Assembly: GCF_024609785.1 (NCBI RefSeq) | Contig: NZ_JANHJQ010000003.1 | Coordinates: 1 to 60,159, forward strand | DNA length: 60,159 nucleotides | DNA from: Pseudalkalibacillus decolorationis | Lineage (GTDB): Bacteria > Bacillota > Bacilli > Bacillales > Fictibacillaceae | Direction: 5' to 3' | Shown here: positions 34,238-43,182 of the stretch, piece by piece | Layout: each line of letters begins with the position of its first letter | Position numbering within the stretch: position 1 is the stretch's first letter | Translations under genes and position numbers: made by a program | The notes under the pieces: model-generated | The model's database searches: none | The model's input: the letters and a program-made list of their open reading frames with translations, nothing else | Told to the model about the DNA's origin: nothing

Positions 34238-35632
34238 ATGTCTCAAAAGCAAAGTGATTTTACAAGGGTGTTATCACGAATTGATGTGTTCTTCTTAGCT
34301 ATCGGGTCAATGCTTGGCTGGAGCTGGGTTGCCTTGTCAGGGACCTGGGTCACTTCCGCCGGTTCCATGGGTTCCATCGTCTCGTTCGTGATCGGTGGCT
34401 TCCTGATCATTTTTGTAGGACTGACCTATGCTGAACTGGCTTCCGCCATGCCGCAAGTCGGCGGGGAGCATGCTTATGTTTTACGTGCTATGGGGAGAAA
34501 TGCGTCCTTTATCGTCTCATGGATGCTTGCCCTGGGCTATATTTCAGTCGTAGCATTTGAAGCTGTTGCTTTACCGACTGTCGTCGATTACATTGTTCCA
34601 AATTATGAAATCGGATATATGTGGACCATTGCAGGTTGGGATGTTTATTTTTCCTGGGCATTAATTGGTATAATCGGTTCTATTATTATTACAGCTGTTA
34701 ATTATTTCGGGATCAAACAAGCTGCTTTTATTCAAATTGTACTATCCGCGGTTATTCTCCTTATGGGGGTTATGCTGATTTTTGGATCAATGATAAACGG
34801 AGATTCTTCTAATTTAAAGCCTCTCTTCGTTGATGGGGCAATTGGCGTTACAACAGTACTCGTGATGGTTCCATTTCTTTTCGTCGGTTTCGATGTCATT
34901 CCCCAGGTTGCTGAGGAAATTAACCTTCCTTTTCGTCAGATTGGTAAAATACTGATGATATCCGTAGTTTGTGTTGCTGTGTTCTATGCATTCATCTCTT
35001 TGGGTGTATCTCTGGCATTGGATCAAACTGAACTTGGCACTACAGAACTTGCTACTGCAGATGCAATGAAAGCACTTTTCGGTTCAGAATTTTTCGCTTA
35101 TCTACTGATTCTTGGCGGTGTGGCAGGAATCATCACTAGTTGGAATGCCCTAATGATCGGTGCAAGTCGGGTTTTATATGCCATGGCAAAATCGGGGATG
35201 ATTCCAGTATGGTTTGGGTATCTTCATCCCAAATATAAAACCCCCACCAACGCCGTTTTTGCAATCGGCGTACCGTCCGTATTAAGCCCGTTGCTTGGAA
35301 GGCCAGCTCTTGTGTGGCTGGTAAACGCTGGTGGGTTTGGGATTGTAATTTCATATTTCATGGTAGCGATTGCATTTATCGTCCTTCGGAAAAAAGAACC
35401 CGATATGGAAAGACCTTATCGTTCCGGAAAAAGCAGTGCTGTCGGATGGATTGCAGCGGTCTTTTGTTTGGGCTTCATCACCCTCTATCTTCCAGGGATG
35501 CCGGCTTCACTGTCATGGCCGACTGAATGGGTCCTTGTCGGTGCATGGGTAATTATTGGTCTTTACTATTTTGTTCAGATGAATCGGAGTAAATATGGCA
35601 TGGATAACGAATCCTCGTCCATTGATATGTAA
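34238..35632 (+). CDS. APC-superfamily amino-acid/organocation permease
   Basis: A 464-residue membrane carrier with about 12 helices. The ATG at 34238 (MSQKQSDFTRVLSRIDVF) follows GGAGGGG. The frame is open 12 codons upstream without RBS. The first helix region GSMLGWSWVALSGTWV replaces the usual GxGIF substrate motif with GWSW, so a typical proton-amino-acid specificity cannot be assumed. It has its own operator and probably forms a second uptake route in the regulon. Putative substrates are amines or amino acids related to the pathway. Confidence 0.8.
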   Translation: MSQKQSDFTRVLSRIDVFFLAIGSMLGWSWVALSGTWVTSAGSMGSIVSFVIGGFLIIFVGLTYAELASAMPQVGGEHAYVLRAMGRNASFIVSWMLALGYISVVAFEAVALPTVVDYIVPNYEIGYMWTIAGWDVYFSWALIGIIGSIIITAVNYFGIKQAAFIQIVLSAVILLMGVMLIFGSMINGDSSNLKPLFVDGAIGVTTVLVMVPFLFVGFDVIPQVAEEINLPFRQIGKILMISVVCVAVFYAFISLGVSLALDQTELGTTELATADAMKALFGSEFFAYLLILGGVAGIITSWNALMIGASRVLYAMAKSGMIPVWFGYLHPKYKTPTNAVFAIGVPSVLSPLLGRPALVWLVNAGGFGIVISYFMVAIAFIVLRKKEPDMERPYRSGKSSAVGWIAAVFCLGFITLYLPGMPASLSWPTEWVLVGAWVIIGLYYFVQMNRSKYGMDNESSSIDM

Positions 35633-35690
35633 TCTAAAAAGCAAAATAAATAGCGTTTGAAATTATCAGAAAAGTAATGTAGAATCATTA

Positions 35691-35706
35691 TTGAATGCGG
35701 ATTCAA
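35691..35706. promoter_or_regulatory. Operator copy 4 (TTGAATGCGGATTCAA)
   Basis: One base off the palindrome, 58 bases after the permease stop and 289 bases before the second LacI gene. The 362-base region 35633-35994 contains no gene, only this site and copy 5. Confidence 0.7.
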
Positions 35707-35886
35707 AAGTAATGGTCCACAATTGAATATGACGTTCCGGAAATATATTGAAATTACAACTTTTTTGGAGATGCTAAGTATTTCATCAACTGTTTGTCTG
35801 AAGGTATGATGTCATATTATAGATGTTCATTGTAAATTAATAATAGTATTAATTGAGGTTTTCAGAAAGTTAAGGCACAATTAGGT

Positions 35887-35902
35887 TTGAATTCGGATTC
35901 AT
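35887..35902. promoter_or_regulatory. Operator copy 5 (TTGAATTCGGATTCAT, degenerate)
   Basis: Three to four departures from TTGAATGCGCATTCAA, but it keeps both GAAT/ATTC arms with correct spacing. Its position 93 bases before the second LacI gene suggests autoregulation together with copy 4. Confidence 0.5.
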
Positions 35903-35994
35903 GAGAATGGTTTACACTTTTTAATTTTGCTTATGGGTTGTAATACAAATTCAAATTCTCACTAAGTTTAAATTGGACGAAAGGGTTTTTGCCT

Positions 35995-37026
35995 ATGAAA
36001 GGCACAATTAGTGCATATGATGTTGCGAGTAAAGCAGGGGTTTCACAATCCACGGTATCCAGAGTCCTTAACAATTATCCACACATTAAAGAGTCAACAA
36101 AACAAAAAGTGCTTATGGCAATTAAGGAATTAGGATTTACCAGAGATGAGATCGCAAGAAGTCTTGCAAGTAAAAAAACAAGGACGATTGGTTTGATTGT
36201 TGGAGATATTACAAATCCATTTTTTGCAGAATCGGCAAAGGTGATTACCGGAAAAGCGCAAGAGATGGAATACGATGTAATCCTTTGTAACACAAACCAT
36301 AAGGAAGAGAATCTTTATAAATACATTCAAACACTTATAGGAAAACGAGTAGATGGTATCATTATTACATCTGCTGATAAAGATAACCAGAAAATCAAAG
36401 AACTTTATGATCAGGGATTTCCTGTTGTTTTGTATAACAGCTTGATGAATCATGAAAAGGTAAATTATATTGCTGTTAATAACTACAAGGGTGCTAAACT
36501 TGCGGTTCGCCATCTATATCAATTAAACCATCGGCTTATCGGTTACATTGCAGGCCCTTCTAAATACTTAACAACACACCTCCGAAATTTAGGCTTTCAA
36601 GATGGTCTTAAAGAGTTAGGGATCGATGTGAATAAAGCATTCGTATATGATAAGGAATTCTCCTACGATGAAGTGTACCAGTTTACCAAAAGACTCCTGA
36701 AAAAACCAACTCGACCTACGGCTTTCTTTGCAACTTCTGATCAAATGGCACTGGCGGTGTTAGACGCAGCGGCCAGTGAAAATATAAACGTGCCTCAAGA
36801 ACTCTCTGTAATAGGATTTGACGATATTGATATGGCTAAAAATCAGTTTATTGGATTAACAACAATAACGCAGCCGAAAGAAAAAATGGCGACGCTTGTG
36901 TTGGAAAAGCTTGTATCGCTAATTGAAGAAAATGATGAATTGGGTTCCCCAATACAAATTATATTGGAGCCCGAATTAATCCAACGAAGGACAACAGGCG
37001 TAAACAGTGTTCAAAATGGAGTTTAA
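35995..37026 (+). CDS. LacI-family regulator 2 of the large catabolic cluster
   Basis: A 343-residue LacI/GalR repressor from the ATG at 35995 (MKGTISAYDVASKAGVSQSTVSRVLN). A TTG six bases upstream is in frame, but the spacing from GAAAGGG favours the ATG. It is clearly paralogous to the regulator at 30469 in both the DNA-binding and sensor domains (FFATSDQMALAVLDAAASEN, LEPELIQRRTTG). Two operator-like sites lie in its upstream region. It may respond to a different pathway intermediate while reading the same operators. Confidence 0.92.
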   Translation: MKGTISAYDVASKAGVSQSTVSRVLNNYPHIKESTKQKVLMAIKELGFTRDEIARSLASKKTRTIGLIVGDITNPFFAESAKVITGKAQEMEYDVILCNTNHKEENLYKYIQTLIGKRVDGIIITSADKDNQKIKELYDQGFPVVLYNSLMNHEKVNYIAVNNYKGAKLAVRHLYQLNHRLIGYIAGPSKYLTTHLRNLGFQDGLKELGIDVNKAFVYDKEFSYDEVYQFTKRLLKKPTRPTAFFATSDQMALAVLDAAASENINVPQELSVIGFDDIDMAKNQFIGLTTITQPKEKMATLVLEKLVSLIEENDELGSPIQIILEPELIQRRTTGVNSVQNGV

Positions 37027-37052
37027 AACAACGATTTTACAAGATTGGGGGG

Positions 37053-37823
37053 ATGATCAATTTGACATATTTTAAAGAATTACAGAGACAAAAAGTTTTA
37101 GTTACAGGTGGCAGCAAAGGAATTGGCAAGGATATTGCTCTGGCTTTTGCAAAGCTAGGAGCAACGGTGATTATTACTGGTCGGAACGAATCCGCCTTAT
37201 CCGCCGCTGTACATGAATTGAAACAACATCATCATGAGTGTTCGTCAATCGTCGCCGATATGCAAAATGTTTCAAAAATATACAAAATGGTCGATGATGC
37301 TGCAACCTTAATGGACGGTCTGGATGTTGTTGTCAATAACGCAGGTGTCAACATACCAAAGCCCGCATTGGAAGTTACGGAAGAAGATTGGGATTCGATT
37401 CTCGATACGAATCTTAAGGGAAGTTTCTTTTGTTCACAACGCGCCGGTAAATATATGATCCCGCAAAAAAGCGGGAGAATTATCAATATTGTTTCCCAAA
37501 TGGCATTTGTCGGTTATATTAAACGTGCAGCTTATTGTTCTAGCAAGGGAGGAGCGGTCCAACTTACAAAGGCTCTGGCAGTAGAATGGGCCCCCTATAA
37601 CATTAAAGTAAATTCTGTTGCTCCAACGTTCATAGAAACGGAATTGACAGCTACTATGTTTAAAGACAAAGATTTTCAACAAGATGTGCTTAGTCGAATT
37701 CCTCTGGGAAATCTAGCACAACCATCAGATGTGACAGGGGCGGTCCTTTTTTTAGCTTCTGATATGTCGAAATTTATCACCGGTGAAACGATTAAAGTCG
37801 ATGGTGGGTGGACAGCAATTTAA
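37053..37823 (+). CDS. Short-chain dehydrogenase/reductase
   Basis: A 256-residue classical SDR. The cofactor motif is TGGSKGIGKDIA (about 19-30), NNAGV is near 92, the catalytic Ser is in IVSQMAF, and the YxxxK pair is in YCSSKGG (about 160-166). The C-terminal TGETIKVDGGWTAI is normal. The ATG at 37053 immediately follows GGGGGG. A TTG at 37062 would have better spacing, so the true start may be three codons later. It probably oxidises or reduces a hydroxyl group in the pathway. It lies 27 bases after regulator 2. Confidence 0.85.
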   Translation: MINLTYFKELQRQKVLVTGGSKGIGKDIALAFAKLGATVIITGRNESALSAAVHELKQHHHECSSIVADMQNVSKIYKMVDDAATLMDGLDVVVNNAGVNIPKPALEVTEEDWDSILDTNLKGSFFCSQRAGKYMIPQKSGRIINIVSQMAFVGYIKRAAYCSSKGGAVQLTKALAVEWAPYNIKVNSVAPTFIETELTATMFKDKDFQQDVLSRIPLGNLAQPSDVTGAVLFLASDMSKFITGETIKVDGGWTAI

Positions 37824-37865
37824 TTTACCTTAGATCTTTATATACCAGATTAAAACTTTATGCTT

Positions 37866-37885
37866 TTTTGAATGCGCATTCAAAA
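37866..37885. promoter_or_regulatory. Operator copy 6 (20-bp palindrome)
   Basis: TTTTGAATGCGCATTCAAAA, identical over 20 bases to the site at 27105-27124, placed 61 bases before the iron alcohol dehydrogenase gene. It would control the enzyme block 37946-42054 and possibly the aldolase gene at 42165. Confidence 0.85.
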
Positions 37886-37945
37886 GATGTAAAAAAGTAC
37901 TCATTATTAGTGATGAAAAAACTGATGTGATTAGGAGGAAAAGTA

Positions 37946-39169
37946 ATGTCAACACAAACCTTATCAAAACAGCAACAGTCGACCAATATTCCATTTCAAG
38001 ATTTCTTAATGCCCGGTAATTTTCGCTTTGGTGTCGACACATTCTATACCTTACTAGACGAAGTTAAAAAACTAAAGGTACAAAAAATTACTGTCATTAG
38101 TGATAAAGGTTTAGAACGTGTCGGCGTTGTTCAACGTGTACTGGATTTAATCGAACCGTTGTCACTCAAATGTACCACCTTTACAGAAATTTCAGGTGAA
38201 CCGACATTCAATTTATTAAAAACATCCGTCGAGTATGTGAAAAAGGAAAATAGTGAGCTTGTGATTGGAATCGGTGGTGGGAGTGCTCTTGATGTTGCCA
38301 AAGCAACGGCAGCGCTTGCAGATAAGGACGATCTAGCACCATATTTGAGCGGTCAGTCGACGATTGAATCCCGAACTGTAAAATGCATTTTACTGCCTAC
38401 GACGTCTGGAACAGGCTCAGAAGTGACAATGAACGCAATCTTCGGAGATGAAGAACAGGAGTTAAAGCGGGGGATTGTCAGCAGAAGCTTCTTGCCTGAT
38501 CTCGCGATTGTTGACCCGGCACTTACGCTTTCGTGCCCGCCAAAAGTAACGGCTGCATCCGGGGTTGACGCTTTCACCCATGCGATTGAATCCTATATTG
38601 CAGTCCGGGCGACACCATTAACGAAAATTTATGCTGAACGAGCGATGAAACTCTTTTCTTCCAACATAACCAAATCCGTACACAACGGTAAAGATATTAA
38701 TGGTCGTATTGGAATGAGCTGGGTCAGTACATTGGCAGGGGTGTCTTTGGCAAATGCAGGAGTAGGTGCAGTTCATGCATTAGCCTATCCACTCGGAGGA
38801 AAGTATCACATTGAACACGGTGTCTCCAATGCGATGCTTATGCCGTTTGTTTTTGAGGTGACAGGGAAAACGTGCACGGAAGAAATGGTCGACGTGGCAT
38901 CCTACTTACACCTCGGTGATTTTAACAATCATCCTCACAAGGCGTTGGATGCTGTTGTTCAATACTTATATGAACTGCTAGAAACGCTCGATCTTCCAAC
39001 ATCATTATCAGAACTTGGAATTAAGAGAGAAGACTTGCCGCATCTTGCCCAACAAGCTTCAAAAATCGACCGGCTATTATCGAATACCCCGTATCGTTTA
39101 ACAGAACAGAAGATTTTACAAATCTATGAAAAGGCTTACCAGGGTCCTAAAACTAGAAACATGGGGTGA
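37946..39169 (+). CDS. Iron-containing (group III) alcohol dehydrogenase
   Basis: A 407-residue dehydrogenase of the Fe-ADH/maleylacetate-reductase fold. The NAD-binding GGGSALDVAKA lies near 111-121 and PTTSGTGSEVT near 151. The metal-binding region includes GVDAFTHAIESYIA (about 208-221) and HALAYPLGGKYHIEHG (about 277-292), giving the expected His ligands. RBS TAGGAGGAAAAG precedes the ATG. Its stop overlaps a possible GTG start of the aldehyde dehydrogenase gene. With that neighbour it can oxidise an alcohol to an acid in two steps. Confidence 0.88.
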   Translation: MSTQTLSKQQQSTNIPFQDFLMPGNFRFGVDTFYTLLDEVKKLKVQKITVISDKGLERVGVVQRVLDLIEPLSLKCTTFTEISGEPTFNLLKTSVEYVKKENSELVIGIGGGSALDVAKATAALADKDDLAPYLSGQSTIESRTVKCILLPTTSGTGSEVTMNAIFGDEEQELKRGIVSRSFLPDLAIVDPALTLSCPPKVTAASGVDAFTHAIESYIAVRATPLTKIYAERAMKLFSSNITKSVHNGKDINGRIGMSWVSTLAGVSLANAGVGAVHALAYPLGGKYHIEHGVSNAMLMPFVFEVTGKTCTEEMVDVASYLHLGDFNNHPHKALDAVVQYLYELLETLDLPTSLSELGIKREDLPHLAQQASKIDRLLSNTPYRLTEQKILQIYEKAYQGPKTRNMG

Positions 39170-39174
39170 GGAAG

Positions 39175-40608
39175 ATGTTAAAAAATATCGAAAAAAAGAA
39201 ATTGTTCATTTCGGGTAAATGGCACGAAGGAAGTGAATCTTACGAATTAAAATCCCCATACGATGATGAGGTTATCGCGACAGTACCACTAGCCAATTCC
39301 AGGGAAGTGGAAGAGGCGCTTGATAGTGCGGAAAAGGGAGCGCAAGTTATCAAAAATATGACATCCCTTGAACGGTCGCAAATACTAGAAAAGGCTTCTC
39401 GGGTTCTCGAAGAACGATCTGAAGAAGCGGCTTTAATTCTTGCAAAGGAATGTGCGAAACCACTAAAGGCGGCTCGTGCCGAAATTGCCAGAACGATAGA
39501 AACGTATAAGTTCGCAGCAGAAGAAGCGAAACGCATACATGGTGAAACAATTCCGATGGATGCAGCGAAAAATGGCAAAGGCCGCTTTGCTTACACGATC
39601 CGTGAGCCATTAGGAATTATTGCGGCGATCACACCATTTAACTTTCCATATAACCTTGTAGCTCATAAAGTCGGACCTGCGATTGCGGCAGGGAATTCAG
39701 TCGTTCTTAAACCGGCGAACCAGACGCCGTTAAGCGCATTACTAACAGCGGAAATTTTTGAGGAAGCAGGTTTACCTGCCGGTGTGTTAAACGTTGTTAC
39801 CGGAAAAGGAAGCGTGATTGGTGACTTGCTTGTGAAAGACCCGCGTGTCAAAATGGTCACATTCACTGGAAGCCTTGAAGTCGGTCTTGGGATTAAGGAA
39901 AAAACCGGGCTGAAAAAAGTAACGCTTGAGTTAGGATCAAACTCTGCAGTCATCGTTGATAGTACAGATGATCTTGATTCCGTCGTTGCTCGTTGCGTAG
40001 AAGGGGCCTATGGTTTTGCTGGTCAAGTATGTATTTCTGTCCAACGGATTTACGTGAAGTATGAATTGTATGAACAATTTGTCAACAAGTTTATTGAAAA
40101 GACCAAACAGCTTGTCATTGGTGATCCAATGTCAGAAGATACGGATCTTTCAGCAATGATCCATCAAAGTGAGGCAGAAAGAGTGGAAGATTGGCTTCAT
40201 AAGGCAGCAAAATCAGGGGCTGTGATTGCGTACGGCGGGAAACGTGATAAAGCCGTTTTACAACCTACGATTATTACGGAAGGATCGTCAAAACTATCGA
40301 TTAGTTGTCAAGAAGCATTCGCACCAATTGTTAATATCACACCGTATGAAACTTTAAATGAAGCGATTGAGTTTGTGAATGATTCCAATTATGGGCTCCA
40401 AGCCGGTATTTATACGACCTCTGTTCAGAAAGCGTTTGACGCCGCGCAACGTATTGAAGTTGGAGGGGTAATGATTAACGACATTCCAACATACCGTGTC
40501 GACCAAATGCCGTATGGCGGAGTAAAAAACAGTGGAACAGGCCGTGAGGGAATAAAGTACTCAGTTGAAGAGATGACAGAGCTAAAGCTTGTCACATTCA
40601 AATTGTAA
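39175..40608 (+). CDS. NAD(P)-dependent aldehyde dehydrogenase
   Basis: A 477-residue ALDH. Catalytic Glu is in TLELGSNSAV (about 252) and Cys in GFAGQVCISVQR (about 286). The cofactor region is ITPFNFPYNLVAHKVGPAIAAGN (split near 144-166) and FTGSLEVG near 229. The ATG at 39175 is given, although GTG at 39166 (overlapping the previous stop as GTGA) is also in frame. It resembles lactaldehyde/GapN-like or succinate-semialdehyde dehydrogenases. It would oxidise the aldehyde made by the upstream alcohol dehydrogenase or by the aldolase. Confidence 0.88.
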   Translation: MLKNIEKKKLFISGKWHEGSESYELKSPYDDEVIATVPLANSREVEEALDSAEKGAQVIKNMTSLERSQILEKASRVLEERSEEAALILAKECAKPLKAARAEIARTIETYKFAAEEAKRIHGETIPMDAAKNGKGRFAYTIREPLGIIAAITPFNFPYNLVAHKVGPAIAAGNSVVLKPANQTPLSALLTAEIFEEAGLPAGVLNVVTGKGSVIGDLLVKDPRVKMVTFTGSLEVGLGIKEKTGLKKVTLELGSNSAVIVDSTDDLDSVVARCVEGAYGFAGQVCISVQRIYVKYELYEQFVNKFIEKTKQLVIGDPMSEDTDLSAMIHQSEAERVEDWLHKAAKSGAVIAYGGKRDKAVLQPTIITEGSSKLSISCQEAFAPIVNITPYETLNEAIEFVNDSNYGLQAGIYTTSVQKAFDAAQRIEVGGVMINDIPTYRVDQMPYGGVKNSGTGREGIKYSVEEMTELKLVTFKL

Positions 40609-40710
40609 GAAAATGCATTATCGTTATGTTATATAAATTAAACTTTTAATCTTTTGAAACTTTATTTATCAAACCAACTAGAAAAAATGATTTTGAAAGG
40701 GAGATTCATA

Positions 40711-41334
40711 ATGCAAACACAACAGCCAAAAGTAAAGAAAGTTGTATCTAATGAACAAATGGAGAAAAATTGGATTGTCCGTTTTGATGAACTTAAATCA
40801 AAAGCGATTCCGTTAATGTTTATCGACAGTATTGTTCCTGGACATCAACGCCTTAACTATGCACTAATTGGTGACACTGCAAGTGAGAATGATAAATATT
40901 CACCTGAAATTACGGAACCACACGGCTTTCAAATCGGTATGGTAAAAGCACCTCCAGGAAGTGGCCCTGCTTTTCATTCACATGATTACATTGAGGCATT
41001 CCTACCACTCACTGGAAAATGGCGTTTCTATTGGGGAAACAGTGAGGATGAAATTGAAGGTGAAACAATCATTGACACATGGGACATGATTTCATTACCA
41101 CCGGGATTATGGCGCGGCTTTGAAAATGTAAGCGATGAGGATGCTTGGTGCTTTGCGGTACTTGAACAACATGAAGCCTTCGATGGAAAAGATCCATATT
41201 GGTCCCCGCAAGTGATGAAAAAGGCGGCGAAATTCGGTTTTCATGCTGATGAAACTGGAAAAATGATTAAGCCGGAAAATTTCGATGAACTTGAAAAACA
41301 AATGGCAGAAAAACTTCGCGCGGGCGAAAAATAA
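40711..41334 (+). CDS. Cupin-domain protein
   Basis: A 207-residue protein from the ATG at 40711 (MQTQQPKVKK) after AAAGGGAG. One cupin barrel is visible at about 70-150, with HSHDYIEAFLPLTGKWRFYWG (about 91-111) holding His/His/Glu metal-ligand positions and PPGLWRGFENVS as the second cupin motif. The C-terminal 50 residues are helical. Cupins in such catabolic clusters can be dioxygenases, isomerases or hydrolases. No specific match is claimed. It lies 102 bases after the aldehyde dehydrogenase gene and 12 before the hydrolase gene. Confidence 0.75.
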   Translation: MQTQQPKVKKVVSNEQMEKNWIVRFDELKSKAIPLMFIDSIVPGHQRLNYALIGDTASENDKYSPEITEPHGFQIGMVKAPPGSGPAFHSHDYIEAFLPLTGKWRFYWGNSEDEIEGETIIDTWDMISLPPGLWRGFENVSDEDAWCFAVLEQHEAFDGKDPYWSPQVMKKAAKFGFHADETGKMIKPENFDELEKQMAEKLRAGEK

Positions 41335-41346
41335 AGGATTCTTTAA

Positions 41347-42054
41347 ATGGGGAAAGAGCCGTTGGTTTTATTACCGGGTACATTGTGTGACGACAGGCTT
41401 TGGGCTCATCAGATCCGGAATTTATCAGATATCGCTGATGTCAAAGTTGGAGACCTTACAAAAGACGACTCCGTAGAGGGGATGGCAAGGTCGGTGTTAG
41501 ACAATGCACCTGATCGTTTCGCACTTGCTGGATTGTCGCTTGGCGGTATTGTTGCGATGGAAGTCATTCGACAGGCGCCTGAACGTGTTTGGAAGCTCGC
41601 TTTACTTGATTCCAATCCGTATGCACCAAAGCCAGAACAACTGAAAACGTGGGATAATTTTGTTTCAATGGTTGAAAAAGGTCGTTTCAGTGAAATTACA
41701 GAAAATCATCTTTTACCGAATTTAATACATTCAGAACGATTGGGTCACAACGAATTAACGTCAATGATTATTAATATGTCCGAACATATTGGACCAGAAG
41801 CGTATATACGTCAATTAATGGCAGTAAAAACTCGCACAAACGCATGCGAACGATTAAAAGACATTCAGTGTCCAACCCTCCTTTTAGTAGGTCAGGAAGA
41901 TAGGGTGTGCCCCGTTGAACTGCACGAACAAATGGCGGATCTTATCCCGAATTCTAAGTTAGTCGTTGTTGAGCATTGTGGTCATTTAAGTAGTTTGGAA
42001 CAACCTGAGCATGTCACATGCGCTTTACAGGGCTGGTTGCTGGCTCATCAATAA
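41347..42054 (+). CDS. Alpha/beta-hydrolase-fold esterase/lactonase-type protein
   Basis: A 235-residue hydrolase. The nucleophile elbow is LAGLSLGGIVAM (Ser about 64), the acid is in GQEDRVCP (about 183) and the catalytic His in EHCGHLSSLEQPE (about 213). The oxyanion region LLPGTLCDDRLW is near residue 9. Size and layout are like 3-oxoadipate enol-lactonase and small carboxylesterases. RBS AAAGGA precedes the ATG. It may open a lactone or hydrolyse an ester ahead of the aldolase step. No terminator separates it from the upstream genes. Confidence 0.82.
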   Translation: MGKEPLVLLPGTLCDDRLWAHQIRNLSDIADVKVGDLTKDDSVEGMARSVLDNAPDRFALAGLSLGGIVAMEVIRQAPERVWKLALLDSNPYAPKPEQLKTWDNFVSMVEKGRFSEITENHLLPNLIHSERLGHNELTSMIINMSEHIGPEAYIRQLMAVKTRTNACERLKDIQCPTLLLVGQEDRVCPVELHEQMADLIPNSKLVVVEHCGHLSSLEQPEHVTCALQGWLLAHQ

Positions 42055-42092
42055 ACGAAAAAACTTTAGACATAATCAATATAAATTCAAGT

Positions 42093-42134
42093 CAACCTCT
42101 AGTCAGTAAGGTGAAAACAACTGGTTAGAGGTTG
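42093..42134 (+). other. Stem-loop in the aldolase gene leader
   Basis: CAACCTCTA (42093-42101) pairs perfectly with TAGAGGTTG (42126-42134), continued inward by CAG/CTG. No T run follows. It lies 16 bases before the aldolase RBS and may modulate read-through or translation. Confidence 0.4.
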
Positions 42135-42164
42135 GTTATTATCGATGACAAGGAGCGATGATCA

Positions 42165-42941
42165 TTGAAGAACGCTGTTAAAGAAAAGCTGAAAAACGGT
42201 GAAAAGGTGCTCGGAAGTTTTATAGGGATTTATTCCCCCAATTTAATTGAACTGATCGGTTATTCTGGTTTTGATTTTGTTGTCATTGATGATGAACATG
42301 GGGCTTTCAGTCATTCTGAATTGGAAAACATAATTCGCACAGCGGAATCCGTCGATGTCGTTCCGATTGTCCGTGTTTCCTATGACCGATCAAGCATCCA
42401 AAAAGCATTGGACAGAGGAGCAAAGGGGATCCAAGTTCCAATGGTGAATACAAAACAGGATGCTGAAAGAGCTGTCCAAAAAGCGAAATTCCCGCCAAGG
42501 GGGACGAGAGGAGCAGCTTACTCTCACCGAGCAGCGCGATTTGGCAAAGATAGTGGGAAAGCATTTCTAGATGCTTCCGATGAAAATATATTAGTAATTC
42601 CACACATTGAAACCCTGGAAGCTGCGGAGAACTTTAAGGAAATAATGAGTGTAGATGGAATAGATTTGGCCTTCATCGGCACCACTGATTTGTCGGTCAA
42701 CATGGGCTATAAATCGGAAGGCCCAAAACATCCAAATGTTCAAAAGGTTGTCAACGATCTATACCGAAAAGCTGCAGAGGAAAGGTTGAAAATTGGGACA
42801 GTGGCTGCTAGTGCATCAGGAGCACAGCATGCATTTAAAAAGGGTGCTGACTATGTAGGGATTGTTGCAATCTCGACTATATTAAGGTCTTTTGAACAAG
42901 TAGTCAAGGCGAGTAAAATTAAAAGTATGGAACAAGTTTAG
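42165..42941 (+). CDS. HpcH/HpaI-family class II aldolase
   Basis: A 258-residue aldolase. Members reversibly split 4-hydroxy-2-oxo acids into pyruvate and an aldehyde. The active-site His lies in VVIDDEHGAFSHSEL (about 45), an Arg in IVRVSYDRSSIQKALDRGAKGIQVPMV (split near 68-94), and the metal-binding Glu and Asp in PHIETLEAAEN (about 149) and GIDLAFIGTTDLS (about 174). A TTG start at 42165 has AAGGAG 9 bases upstream. An aldehyde product could feed the aldehyde dehydrogenase of the same block. It is the last gene of the regulon. Confidence 0.85.
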   Translation: MKNAVKEKLKNGEKVLGSFIGIYSPNLIELIGYSGFDFVVIDDEHGAFSHSELENIIRTAESVDVVPIVRVSYDRSSIQKALDRGAKGIQVPMVNTKQDAERAVQKAKFPPRGTRGAAYSHRAARFGKDSGKAFLDASDENILVIPHIETLEAAENFKEIMSVDGIDLAFIGTTDLSVNMGYKSEGPKHPNVQKVVNDLYRKAAEERLKIGTVAASASGAQHAFKKGADYVGIVAISTILRSFEQVVKASKIKSMEQV

Positions 42942-42960
42942 CCTGAAGATTTTTTTGTGT

Positions 42961-43177
42961 TTATTGAAATCCGTCATACGAGTTAATAATGCCCAACAAA
43001 GAATATTAGTAGAAAAAGCGGTGAAACGATTCGGTTCCGGAAGTCTTGAAGGGAAACAATCGCTATCTTAGGATCAGCGTTCAAGCTGATGAAATGCGAG
43101 AAGCAGCATCAATCACAATTGTAAAGAAAATTGGATTAGGTGTATTGTTAAGGCTAATTAGGATTTGGATCAATTGA
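42961..43177 (+). pseudogene. Fragment of UDP-glucose 6-dehydrogenase (ugd/tuaD-like), two frameshifts
   Basis: The first frame reads LLKSVIRVNNAQQRILVEKA..FGSGSLEGK. A shift near 43068 restores IAILGSAFK, and another near 43083 gives DEMREAASITIVKKIG, ending at TGA 43175-43177. These are consecutive conserved pieces of UDP-glucose/GDP-mannose dehydrogenases (..[21 protein letters not shown]..). Both catalytic ends are missing. It is a dead gene remnant. Confidence 0.75.
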
Positions 43178-43182
43178 AAGCT

